Source: Lysobacterales bacterium
Lineage (GTDB): Bacteria; Pseudomonadota; Gammaproteobacteria; Xanthomonadales; SZUA-38
Direction: 5' to 3'
DNA: 55,179 bases
Assembly: GCA_028285525.1 (NCBI GenBank)
Contig: JANQOZ010000087.1
Location: forward strand, 1 to 55,179
Under the pieces are notes generated by a model, which saw only the letters and a program-made list of their open reading frames with translations, did no database searches and was not told the DNA's origin. The translations under genes and the position numbers were made by a program. Below are positions 16,260 to 24,059 of the stretch, in pieces. Position 1 is the stretch's first letter, and every line of letters begins with the position of its first letter.

Positions 16260-17786
16260 CTATTTCTCCGTGCTGGCGCGACAGCCCGTCGGACAGCACT
16301 GCCCAAGCTGCTTGCCGCGCTTTAGGGCGCCGCTGTTGGCGTCGGCCGCGACGCCGCGATCGAGCAGCCGCTCCACCAATCGCTGGCGTTCCTCCAGCGG
16401 ATAGTTGCGGTAGATCTCGCGCTTCATGGCCTGCGGCGAACCGCCGCCGTGCAGGCTGATCACCGAATACCAGCCCCCCGTATCGGAGGCGGTGAGGTCC
16501 TGAATCATTCTGGCAACGTCCATGCGCTGCGCGTAGGGCACGTCTGGCCGACCGCGCAGCAGCGTATCCAGATCCCCGGCAACCGCCGGATTGTGGTCCT
16601 CTTCCGGTCCCGGCAACGCCACAACCAGGCCGCCTGACACGTCGTGGGCGAGCCGCTGCATGTCGTAGATCTGAGTTGCCAGCAGCAGCTTGCCGACGTT
16701 GGCGTAGACCGGCTCGGGCTGCCAGCTGCCGGCCGGATCCTCGATGCCGTAGACCGATGAAGCCACGCCGCAGGCAAAAAAACCCTCGACGATTTTGATG
16801 AGCTCCACCAGATCTTCCCGGATGTGCTGCACCCGGGACGGGTCGAGACCATTGGCTTCCGCCATCAGAACGCCGGCACCGATCAGCAGGTCGCCGAAGC
16901 CGGCGCGGGCGCCGATACAGCTGTGGCGGTGATGGGCAGCGTAGGCCGTGACGAGCTTCTCGGTGTGCTTCCAGTGTCCGTCGAGAAAGACCTTGGCGTC
17001 CGGGACAAACACCTTGTCGAAGAACGCCACCGCGGTTGACTGGCCGTACTTGGCGCTGAACTTTGCCGCCGCCTCACCGGGTCTGCCGGCAGGTCGGGTG
17101 ACCATGGTCAGCCCCTCTGCGTCCACCGGCACCGCGCAGCACAGCGCGTAGTCGGCGTCGGCTTCGGCCATCGTGCGGCAGGGCATGACGAGCAGCTCGT
17201 GCATGTAGGGCCCGCCGGTAATGATCGCCTTGACGCCGGAAATCACGATGCCGTCCGCGCGGCGCTCAACGACCCTCACGTAGCTGTCCGGCGTGGACTG
17301 GGCGTGGGGGTGGAGTCGGCGGTCGCCCTTGCCGTCGGTCATGGCAACGCCCAGCGTCAGGTCTTCATCCTGCACCTGGTGCAGGTACTCAAGAAATCGC
17401 TGCTGGCGTCCTTCGCTGCCGGATTCCTGGTCCATGGCCCAGGTGGCCTGATAAAGGGCGTTGAGCGCGTCGTGGGTCAGGTACCGCTGGGCGCAGCCGC
17501 TTTCCCGGCACACCAGCCGGACCGCCTCGAGCTTGGCCAGGAGGTCTTCGCTGTGGCGGTTGACGTGGAGCATGCGGTTGACGGTTTTGCCGCTCGTGTC
17601 CTGCTCGGCCAGCATCAGCTCCTGAGCATCTTCGGCGTGTGCCAGGTCGTAGGTGACCCCAACGGCGGCGATGCCGGGCGCCAGCCGCGGGTCGTCAGCG
17701 ACGCTCGTTACCCGCTCACCCTGGCAATAAACGCGGGGCGTGTAGCGGCGAAGGCTCTCGCGGTATTCGGCAGCGGTCATTAGCAT
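16260..17786 (-). CDS. 4-hydroxybutyryl-CoA dehydratase-like (AbfD/HpaB superfamily) protein lacking Fe-S ligands
   Basis: 508 residues, with the overall pattern of 4-hydroxybutyryl-CoA dehydratase and 4-hydroxyphenylacetate 3-hydroxylase: MLMTAAEYRESLR, MTDGKGDRRLHPHAQ, ADGIVISGVKAIITG, MPCRTMAEADADYAL, GDLLIGAGVLMAEANG and LHGGGSPQAMKREI. In the characterised Clostridium enzyme the [4Fe-4S] cluster is held by Cys99, Cys103, His292 and Cys299. Here Cys98 and His286 align, but the other two positions are Tyr102 and Ala293. The FAD-binding fold seems intact. It is coupled to the MmgE/PrpD gene by a TGATG overlap. It is probably a flavoprotein acting on a CoA ester or related acid. The reaction is unknown. 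Confidence 0.75.
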   Translation of the reverse strand: MLMTAAEYRESLRRYTPRVYCQGERVTSVADDPRLAPGIAAVGVTYDLAHAEDAQELMLAEQDTSGKTVNRMLHVNRHSEDLLAKLEAVRLVCRESGCAQRYLTHDALNALYQATWAMDQESGSEGRQQRFLEYLHQVQDEDLTLGVAMTDGKGDRRLHPHAQSTPDSYVRVVERRADGIVISGVKAIITGGPYMHELLVMPCRTMAEADADYALCCAVPVDAEGLTMVTRPAGRPGEAAAKFSAKYGQSTAVAFFDKVFVPDAKVFLDGHWKHTEKLVTAYAAHHRHSCIGARAGFGDLLIGAGVLMAEANGLDPSRVQHIREDLVELIKIVEGFFACGVASSVYGIEDPAGSWQPEPVYANVGKLLLATQIYDMQRLAHDVSGGLVVALPGPEEDHNPAVAGDLDTLLRGRPDVPYAQRMDVARMIQDLTASDTGGWYSVISLHGGGSPQAMKREIYRNYPLEERQRLVERLLDRGVAADANSGALKRGKQLGQCCPTGCRASTEK

Positions 17787-19204
17787 CAGGGGGTCCTCAA
17801 CGCCTGCGCCAGCGGGTCCAGCGACTTCAGCTCGTCCAGGCCCATTACCAGCTCCGCGATCTTTTCTGCCTGCTGGGTACTGACCGCACGCGTGGCGTTG
17901 GCCATAAATTTCTCGGTGACCTCCGCTGTGGTAATCGGGTTTTCGCGAGCGCCGCGGTTGACCGGCTGGCGGTGCGTCAGCAGCCGGCCGTCCTTAAGCT
18001 GGATTTCCAGCGCGCCGCAATAGTGTTTGGGGTAGGTGGACTCAGGGTCTTCGCGATAGTGCACGCGATCGGCGAGGCTGAGGATCGTCGGATCCTCGTA
18101 GGCATCCGCCGCCAGTTCCTCGAGCGTGAAGCGGCCGCGCTGCAGGCAGGCGGCCACCAGGTAGTGCACGCTGAACTGGGCCTCGTAGGCGCTGGCGGGT
18201 CGCCGCTTGGCCGCCTCCGGCTCACAGACCACGTTCACCTGCTTCGGGTGGATCAAGGCTGTGACCGAGGCGATCTGATCCGGATCGAGATCGTGTTCGC
18301 TGCGCAGCGCCAGAGCGCAGTCGGCAAAGGCGTGATTGAAGTGACAGGCCGGGTACGGTTTGAAGGCCACGTCCAGCAGCTCCCAGGCGTGCCCCAGCTC
18401 CATGAGGATCTGCTCGGGGTCTACGCCGTGGTTTTCGCCGAGATGCAGATTGAACAACGAGTGCCTGCCCTCGTAGGCGGTTGTCGGGCCGAGGAAGCCG
18501 GCGCCAGCGAGACTTGCGGCGGTCAGACCGCACACCCCCGCCCAGCCCGGGTGCATCCGCTTTGTCCAGTCGCCGGCGCTGAGAAACTCGAGATTCCCGG
18601 CCGCCATGCTGAGCGCAACGCCCTGCGCGCGGGCCAGCTGCTCGGCGTTGAGCCCGCTCAGATAGCCCGCAGCGATCGTTGCGCCGAAGGTCCCTACCAG
18701 GCCCGTGGGGTGGTGGCCGCGCTGCTGGAAGCGGCCCTCGGCGAGCTTGCCGATCCGGGCGTCACACTCGACGGCCAGCACGTAGGCAGCCAGCGCCCGA
18801 GCGCCGCTCGCGTCGGCCCTGAGGCCCGCGCCCAGCGCCAGGGGCCAGGCGCTGGCGGTGCAGTGCACCACGCTGCCGGCGTGGGTGTCGTCATAGTCCA
18901 GGCCGTGGACGAGGATGCCGTTAAGCAGCACCGCGTCGCGCAGCGGCAGCGTTTGCTCGTGACCGATCACAGGATAGCCGCCTTCGCTTTCTGCCAGTGC
19001 CTGAATGCCGGCGGTGGCGGCGCTGGCGAAATCAAAGGTGCCGGACGCCAGCGCGATACCGCAGGCGTCCAGGATGCAGAGACGCGCGTGCTGAACGACC
19101 TCCGCCGGGACGTCGGCGAGGTTGAAGGAAACGGCAAAGTCAGCGAGACGATCTGCGACGGTCGCTGCGTTGGCCGGCTGTGTGGGTTTAAGGACTGCGC
19201 TCAT
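17786..19204 (-). CDS. MmgE/PrpD family protein
   Basis: 472 residues. Family landmarks include an N-terminal helical domain (PAEVVQHARLCILDACGIAL), LLNGILVHGLDYDDTHAGSVVH, LSAGDWTKRMHPGWA and FKPYPACHFNHAFADCAL. The family holds 2-methylcitrate dehydratase (PrpD), cis-aconitate decarboxylase and an iminodisuccinate epimerase, so the exact reaction cannot be read from sequence. No prpB or prpC is present, which argues against the methylcitrate cycle. It is the first gene of a two-gene unit with the AbfD-like gene and is divergent from a CaiB gene across a 75-base region holding the AATGTCCGGACATT palindrome. Confidence 0.87.
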   Translation of the reverse strand: MSAVLKPTQPANAATVADRLADFAVSFNLADVPAEVVQHARLCILDACGIALASGTFDFASAATAGIQALAESEGGYPVIGHEQTLPLRDAVLLNGILVHGLDYDDTHAGSVVHCTASAWPLALGAGLRADASGARALAAYVLAVECDARIGKLAEGRFQQRGHHPTGLVGTFGATIAAGYLSGLNAEQLARAQGVALSMAAGNLEFLSAGDWTKRMHPGWAGVCGLTAASLAGAGFLGPTTAYEGRHSLFNLHLGENHGVDPEQILMELGHAWELLDVAFKPYPACHFNHAFADCALALRSEHDLDPDQIASVTALIHPKQVNVVCEPEAAKRRPASAYEAQFSVHYLVAACLQRGRFTLEELAADAYEDPTILSLADRVHYREDPESTYPKHYCGALEIQLKDGRLLTHRQPVNRGARENPITTAEVTEKFMANATRAVSTQQAEKIAELVMGLDELKSLDPLAQALRTP

Positions 19205-19250
19205 GGACTGCGCGCTCCTGGCTAGAGAACTCGATCGGAGTTTACTTTAA

Positions 19251-19264
19251 AATGTCCGGACATT
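19251..19264. promoter_or_regulatory. Perfect 14-bp palindromic operator AATGTCCGGACATT (site 1)
   Basis: It lies between the divergent MmgE/PrpD and CaiB genes. The same 14 bases recur at 40360-40373 beside a GntR/UTRA regulator. On the minus strand a perfect TATAAT (19262-19267) overlaps the end of the palindrome. On the plus strand it lies between a weak TTTACT (19241) and TATACG (19264) 17 bases apart. Binding here would be expected to block transcription. HutC-type GntR proteins bind related GTnTAnAC-like palindromes. Confidence 0.7.
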
Positions 19265-19279
19265 ATACGGAGCCGCATC

Positions 19280-20473
19280 ATGAAGCCGTTGGAAGGCCTA
19301 CGGGTACTGGATATCGCCACCTACATCGCCTCACCATATTGCGCCACGCTGCTGGCGGAATTCGGTGCGGAGGTGATCAAGATTGAGCTGCCCGGCAGCG
19401 GAGAGCCGATGCGGAATTTCGGCACGCGAACCGCCTGCGGCGAAACGCTGGTGTGGCTCAGCGAAGCGCGCAACAAGAAGTGCATTACGCTCAACCTGAA
19501 AAAACCGCGCGGACAGGAGCTGTTTCGACAGCTGGTGGCGGAGTGCGACGTGGTCTGCGAGAACTTTCAGACGGGCACGCTCGAAAGCTGGAACATTGGC
19601 TATGAAGCTTTGAAGGCCATCAATCCGGGTTTGGTGATGCTGCGGGTCACCGGCTATGGCCAGACCGGGCCCTACGCCGGCCGGCCCGGTTTTGGTCGGA
19701 TTGCTAACGCCTTCGGCGGCATCAGCTTCCTTGCCGGTGAACCCGACGGGCCGCCGGTTACGCCCGGGTCCGCCACCCTGGCTGACTACATGACCGGGCT
19801 TTACGGGGCGCTTGGCGTGATGATGGCGCTGAGGGCCCGCGACCAGACCGGTGAGGGGCAGGTGGTCGACCTGGGGCTGTACGAATCGGTGTTTCGCATA
19901 CTCGATGAATTAGCCCCGGCCTTCGATCAGGAGGGGTTCGTGCGCCAGCGGATGGGGGCTGCAACCGTCAACGTGGTTCCCCACAGCCACTATCCCACCG
20001 GCGATGATCGCTGGGTTGCGATCGCCTGCACCAACGACAAGATCTTCGCCCGGCTCGCAGGGGAAATGGGTTGCCCCGAGGTTGCCGGGGACGGTCGCTT
20101 CGGAACCATCACCCAGCGCGAGGCCGCCCGCGACGCCGTGGATGGACTGGTGACCGAATGGACCCGGTCGCTGACGCAAAGCGAGATCATCGACCGCTGC
20201 GAGGCGGCGCAGGTACCCTGCGGGCCGGTCTGTGCGATCGATGAGATCTTTGACGATCCCCAATATGCCGCCCGCGAGAACATCAAGCGCGTGGCTGACC
20301 CCCGGATCGGCGAGCTCGCCATACCCAACGTGGTGCCTCGGCTCACCGGCACCCCGGGTGCGGTCGACTGGCTGGGTCAAAGCCTGGGCCAGAGCAACGC
20401 CCTGATCTACGGCGAGCTGCTGGGCCTCACCGAAGCCGAGCAGCAGGCGCTCGCTGACGAAGGCGTGATCTGA
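19280..20473 (+). CDS. CaiB/BaiF family (class III) CoA-transferase, locus A
   Basis: 397 residues. The start MKPLEGLRVLDIATYIASPYCATLLAEFGAEVIKIE is the family signature, followed by NFQTGTLESWNIGYE and GYGQTGPYAGRPGF. The catalytic Asp that forms the acyl-anhydride with CoA in formyl-CoA transferase (Asp169) aligns with Asp169 here (ATLADYMTGLYG). The enzyme transfers CoA from one acyl-CoA to a carboxylic acid. The substrate pair is unknown. The gene is divergent from the MmgE/PrpD and AbfD-like pair, with an operator in between. GGAG lies eight bases before the ATG. Confidence 0.9.
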   Translation: MKPLEGLRVLDIATYIASPYCATLLAEFGAEVIKIELPGSGEPMRNFGTRTACGETLVWLSEARNKKCITLNLKKPRGQELFRQLVAECDVVCENFQTGTLESWNIGYEALKAINPGLVMLRVTGYGQTGPYAGRPGFGRIANAFGGISFLAGEPDGPPVTPGSATLADYMTGLYGALGVMMALRARDQTGEGQVVDLGLYESVFRILDELAPAFDQEGFVRQRMGAATVNVVPHSHYPTGDDRWVAIACTNDKIFARLAGEMGCPEVAGDGRFGTITQREAARDAVDGLVTEWTRSLTQSEIIDRCEAAQVPCGPVCAIDEIFDDPQYAARENIKRVADPRIGELAIPNVVPRLTGTPGAVDWLGQSLGQSNALIYGELLGLTEAEQQALADEGVI

Positions 20474-20522
20474 CGGCCCACCAGTGTTGCGAAGCGCTGA
20501 CGGTCATCAGTGACCAATACAC

Positions 20523-20554
20523 TTGACTCTCTCCATCCCCTTGGCAAAGATAAT
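20523..20554 (+). promoter_or_regulatory. Possible promoter of the cobalamin riboswitch transcript
   Basis: TTGACT at 20523-20528 and GATAAT at 20549-20554 lie just before the aptamer. The spacer of 20 bases is longer than the ideal 17, so this is only a candidate. Its position, about five bases before the first riboswitch stem, is right for a start near 20560. Confidence 0.35.
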
Positions 20555-20558
20555 GGCT

Positions 20559-20720
20559 GACGGTGCCACGCGTGTCGTGGTTAAAAGGGAACCCGGTGTA
20601 AAACCGGGGCTGTACCCGCAACTGTAAGCCGGCAGCTGAAGGCCACGTAGCCACGGGAGACTTATCTCCGGGAAGGCGGCCTCCACCAGCGTTTATCGGC
20701 GAGCCAGGAAACCTGCCGTC
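20559..20720 (+). ncRNA. Cobalamin (B12) riboswitch
   Basis: Conserved aptamer pieces occur in order. They are GGGAACCCGGTG (from 20587), GGGGCTGTACCCGCAACTGTA (20606-20626), GGGAAGGCGG (about 20670-20679), and the B12 box AGCCAGGAAACCTGCC ending near 20717. GACGG at 20559-20563 can pair with CCGTC at 20716-20720 as the closing stem P1. It precedes a BtuB-like TonB receptor on the same strand, the usual target. Binding of adenosylcobalamin should lower receptor expression. I see no T-run terminator after it, so control is probably at translation. An AGGA lies inside the B12 box. Confidence 0.93.
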
Positions 20721-20908
20721 ATGTCGTTCGCCCAGGGTCCGGGATCAGACTTTTGGGGGGGAATCCGCCAATACGGCTTTCTTTGTAGCGACAACCGATT
20801 GACCAACGATTGGTCGGGCCGCCCGCCCTGACACGCGTCAGCGCGGCCTGCTTGTTGCTAATTTCGCACCCCCGCCGCGGGCGGCCGGGGATGCGGTGGA
20901 GAAATGTC

Positions 20909-22924
20909 GTGAGCTATTTCGTCAACGATGGCCTTCGCGCTTGCCGAAGTGATCGTCAAACTGTTTCTGTCTCTGATCGTCGCGCCGCAGGCGTAGGCCG
21001 CGCGTCGCTATCGATCGCTCTCAAGCTGGCGCTCGGCGCGCTATGCCTCCCTGTCGCGGGTATGGCGCAGGAAGCGCCGGCGACCGTCGATCTCGGACAG
21101 GTGGTGGTGACCGGCAGCAACCTGCCGACCGAGACCTCCGAGCTGGGCAGGGCCATCACGGTGCTGGAACAGGAAGATATTCTGGCGTTGGGCGTCGAGT
21201 ACGCCGCGGACGTCTTTCGTTTTGTCCCGGGCGTTGCGGTCAGTCGGACCGGCGGCTACAGCGGGCTGACCCAGCTGCGCCTGCGGGGCGCGGAGGCCAA
21301 CCACGTGCTGGTGCTGATCGACGGCATCGAGGTGGCTGAAGCCGGCGGCGGCGAGTTTGATTTTTCGTCGCTGCTGGCCAGAGACATCGAACGCATCGAG
21401 ATCCTGCGGGGGCCGCAGAGTGGCCTCTACGGCTCCAACGCGCTGGCGGGTGTCGTCCATATCCGAACCCGGCGCCCCACGCCGGGCCTCGAGCTCGGCG
21501 GTAACGTGGAGGTGGGCGAAAACTCAAGCCGACAGGCGGCGGTGTCGATCGCCGGCGGCACCGAAGAGCTTCACGGGCGCCTGAACTGGATCTACCGCAG
21601 CTCCGAGTTTGACGTGTCGGAAGACAACTCGCTGATCGGACGTGAGGACGATCAGGATCTCAACCGCACCGTCTCCGGGCAGCTTTCGTGGCTCGCCAGC
21701 AGCGCCCTTCGCTTCGATCTTCTCGGACGCTTCACCAATCGTCATGCCGACACCGACGGGTTCGACTTCAGCGGCGGACCGCTGCAGGGCCTGCCGATCG
21801 ACAACGACGGCAGCAGCAAGACCGAAGATTTGACGCTGGGACTGTCGGCGACGCTGACGCTCGCCGGCGGTCGCTCGGAGAGCCGACTGAGCTTCGAGTA
21901 CACGGACAACGAAACGGTGGGGACCGGCTTCGGCAGCGAGGCGTCGCGCGAGCAGATCCGTGCGCAGACCACCTGGCTGTGGCAGGACCGCTTCGACCAG
22001 CGAACCACGCTGTTCCTGCAGGACGAGCAGGAGGAGTATCGCAACACCCAGCCGTTCGATCCGACGCAGATCCCGACCCAGAGCCGCGATCTGCTGGGCT
22101 TCGGCGTCGAGCACCGGGCGTCAATTGACGACACGTGGTTTCTCGGCGCAACTATCCGCCGGGACGACAACGACCAGTTCGAGGACGTCACGACGTTCTC
22201 CGCGGACGCGGCCTGGAAGATCGCGAGCACCGGCACGCGGATCCACGCCAGCATCGGCACCGGCGTCACGAACCCGACCTTCTTTGAGCAGTTCGGCTTT
22301 ACCCCGGGCCAGTTTAAGGGCAACCCGAATCTTGAGCCCGAGGAAACGACCGGTTGGGATCTGGGTATCGAGCAGCAGTTTCTGGACGGCGACCTGGTGA
22401 TGGACCTGACGTATTTCGACGCCGATCTGGAAAAGGAAATCGTTTCGTTCTTCGACGTGACCGACTTCCTCTCCACCTCCATCAATCAGACCCAGGACAG
22501 TGAGCGCAACGGCGTCGAGTTCAGCTTCGACTACTCGCCGGAGGCGCCTTGGCGCTTGTCCGGAACGTTCACCCACGTCGATGCCAGCGAACCGGCCGGC
22601 ACCGAGGTGCGGCGACCCGAAAACACCGCCAGCCTGACGGGCAGCTACGTGTTTGCGGACGACCGCGCCAGCGTGGCGGCGAACCTCTTTTACAGCGACA
22701 GCCAGCTGGACAACGACTTCCGAAATTTCTTCGTGATTTTCGCGGCGGAACGCACGGAGCTGGACAGCTATTTCCTGCTCAACCTGAACGGCAGCTACCG
22801 CATCACGCCGCAGATCGAGGCGTACGTCCGGGTGATCAACGCGCTGGACGAGGACTATCAGGAGGTGCTGGGCTACGCCACGCCCGGTCGCACCGCCTTC
22901 CTCGGTCTGCGGTTTGATCTGTAA
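20909..22924 (+). CDS. btuB: TonB-dependent outer-membrane cobalamin receptor (BtuB-like)
   Basis: About 671 residues from GTG 20909, which has GGAG seven bases upstream. The n-region is long before the hydrophobic signal ALKLALGALCLPVAGMAQ. A TonB-box-like DLGQVVVTGSN leads into a plug domain (RAITVLEQEDI, VSRTGGYSGLTQLRLRGAEANHVLVLIDG, IERIEILRGPQSGLYGSNALAGVV). A beta-barrel follows, ending in TAFLGLRFDL with a terminal Leu rather than Phe. The riboswitch upstream is strong evidence for a B12 compound as substrate. There is no btuFCD or cobalamin synthesis gene within the window. The gap of about 190 bases from riboswitch to start is unusually long. Confidence 0.88.
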   Translation: MSYFVNDGLRACRSDRQTVSVSDRRAAGVGRASLSIALKLALGALCLPVAGMAQEAPATVDLGQVVVTGSNLPTETSELGRAITVLEQEDILALGVEYAADVFRFVPGVAVSRTGGYSGLTQLRLRGAEANHVLVLIDGIEVAEAGGGEFDFSSLLARDIERIEILRGPQSGLYGSNALAGVVHIRTRRPTPGLELGGNVEVGENSSRQAAVSIAGGTEELHGRLNWIYRSSEFDVSEDNSLIGREDDQDLNRTVSGQLSWLASSALRFDLLGRFTNRHADTDGFDFSGGPLQGLPIDNDGSSKTEDLTLGLSATLTLAGGRSESRLSFEYTDNETVGTGFGSEASREQIRAQTTWLWQDRFDQRTTLFLQDEQEEYRNTQPFDPTQIPTQSRDLLGFGVEHRASIDDTWFLGATIRRDDNDQFEDVTTFSADAAWKIASTGTRIHASIGTGVTNPTFFEQFGFTPGQFKGNPNLEPEETTGWDLGIEQQFLDGDLVMDLTYFDADLEKEIVSFFDVTDFLSTSINQTQDSERNGVEFSFDYSPEAPWRLSGTFTHVDASEPAGTEVRRPENTASLTGSYVFADDRASVAANLFYSDSQLDNDFRNFFVIFAAERTELDSYFLLNLNGSYRITPQIEAYVRVINALDEDYQEVLGYATPGRTAFLGLRFDL

Positions 22925-22981
22925 GGCTGACCGGGCCAGCCAAAGCTCACACCGGCGCAGGCTTTGACCGGCTGAACCTAT

Positions 22982-23012
22982 GCCGCCCGCGGGCTTCGCG
23001 ACCGTGGGCGGC
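22982..23012 (+). terminator. Hairpin after btuB (candidate terminator, no U-tract)
   Basis: GCCGCCCGCGG and CCGTGGGCGGC pair over eleven positions with one mismatch and a nine-base loop containing CTTCGCG. It lies 58 bases after the btuB stop. No run of T follows, so its role as terminator is uncertain. Confidence 0.35.
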
Positions 23013-23115
23013 TCGGCCCAAACCCGAAGTGAGTACGTACTTCTCGCAATGACAGCCCGAGTCACCGTGACTAGACTGGGGGCCATAAGAAACGCAACCA
23101 AAGCGGGGGCCAGCC

Positions 23116-23565
23116 ATGTTCAGCATCGAAGACATCATGAGTACCGACCTGGTCACCGTGGCTCCTGATTCAACGCTTGATCAGGTGCGGTCCCTGATGC
23201 AGGAACATCGGATCCGGCACGTCCCGGTGGTTTCCGGCGAGCAGCTTGTCGGACTGATCACGCAAAACGACGTGCTGGCCGCCACCGAGAGTTTCCTCCG
23301 GGATGATGACAGTCGGATCAAGGACCAGGAGATCGGCATCGCCGAGGCGATGGTGACCGGGATCGCGACGGTGGACCTCAAGGGCGGTCTGCGCCAGGCC
23401 GCGATGTTTCTGGAGAAAAATAAGATCGGCTGCCTCCCCGTGCTCGATGCCGGCAAGCTGGTCGGCATCATCACGGATTCAGACTTTGTCGGCGTGGCAA
23501 TCAACCTTCTCGAGCAGCTCGAGGAGTCGGAGCCGGTCGCCGAAGCGTTCGACGACGAAGACTGA
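23116..23565 (+). CDS. Tandem CBS-domain protein
   Basis: 149 residues consisting of two CBS domains: residues 1-65 (IMSTDLVTVAPDSTLDQVRSLM, HRIRHVPVVSGEQLVGLITQND) and about 75-135 (AMVTGIATVDLKGGLRQAAMF, NKIGCLPVLDAGKLVGIITDSDF). An acidic tail (EESEPVAEAFDDED) follows. Such stand-alone pairs bind adenosine nucleotides and regulate partner enzymes or transporters. No partner domain is fused. A GGGGG precedes the ATG. It is monocistronic as far as can be seen. Confidence 0.9.
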   Translation: MFSIEDIMSTDLVTVAPDSTLDQVRSLMQEHRIRHVPVVSGEQLVGLITQNDVLAATESFLRDDDSRIKDQEIGIAEAMVTGIATVDLKGGLRQAAMFLEKNKIGCLPVLDAGKLVGIITDSDFVGVAINLLEQLEESEPVAEAFDDED

Positions 23566-23615
23566 GGGCTGTCAGCTGACGTCAAACGGGCAGGGGTGTC
23601 CCGTTTGGAAAGCCA

Positions 23616-24059
23616 TCAATGGAACTTTTCACCGGCCATCGGGCCGTCTTCGTCATCGATGACCAGATCGCGGCGAACGGAACGGCCCAGCAGCTTGGCG
23701 CACAGCATAAAGTCGTTTTCCGCCGCCTTTTTGACCTGATCCACCAGCTGACTGCCGCCGCGCTGCTCCGGGCCGATGCTGGCGCTGTAGGTGGCGTAGG
23801 CGTGCAGCTGGCCGAGCCGCAGCTCGATCGCGTATTCACAGACCAGCAGCTTGTCGCTCCGGTCATCTTCCTCCCATTCCGCGTAGGCCAGCCGGCACAA
23901 CCCGTCCGGTGAGTCGACGACGACGCTGTCCAGCTCAAACGCGCTGGGCGCCGCCGGTCCGTCCATCAACTCGAAGGTATGGGCGTGACCCAGAAACAGC
24001 CGGCCGATCTGGTCGGCCGTGAGATGGATCGTCACGCGGTCGTTGAGGCGGTCGGTCAT
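23616..24059 (-). CDS. Conserved-looking hypothetical protein in the zapE operon
   Basis: 147 residues, acidic, with no signal peptide or membrane segment. It begins MTDRLNDRVTIHLTADQIGRLFLG and has a mixed alpha/beta character, with strands such as SAFELDSVVVDS and LVCEYAIELRLGQLHAYATYSA. I recognise no family. Its ATG overlaps the TGA of zapE by the TCAT/ATGA arrangement, so it is the third gene of a tightly coupled operon with the alpha/beta hydrolase-like gene and zapE. That coupling suggests a linked role, but nothing more can be said. Confidence 0.6.
   Translation of the reverse strand: MTDRLNDRVTIHLTADQIGRLFLGHAHTFELMDGPAAPSAFELDSVVVDSPDGLCRLAYAEWEEDDRSDKLLVCEYAIELRLGQLHAYATYSASIGPEQRGGSQLVDQVKKAAENDFMLCAKLLGRSVRRDLVIDDEDGPMAGEKFH

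Noticed and set aside
17972..19225. A 417-codon plus-strand frame
   Set aside because: It is antisense to the MmgE/PrpD gene, which has clear family motifs. The mirrored frame is compositionally odd (Arg/Gly/Val/Ala-rich) and matches nothing.
23032..23041. 10-bp palindrome AGTACGTACT before the CBS gene
   Set aside because: It is a single copy with no adjoining regulator and is not repeated elsewhere that I could see.
22121..23101. A 326-codon minus-strand frame over btuB
   Set aside because: It mirrors the beta-barrel part of the receptor and has no domain.
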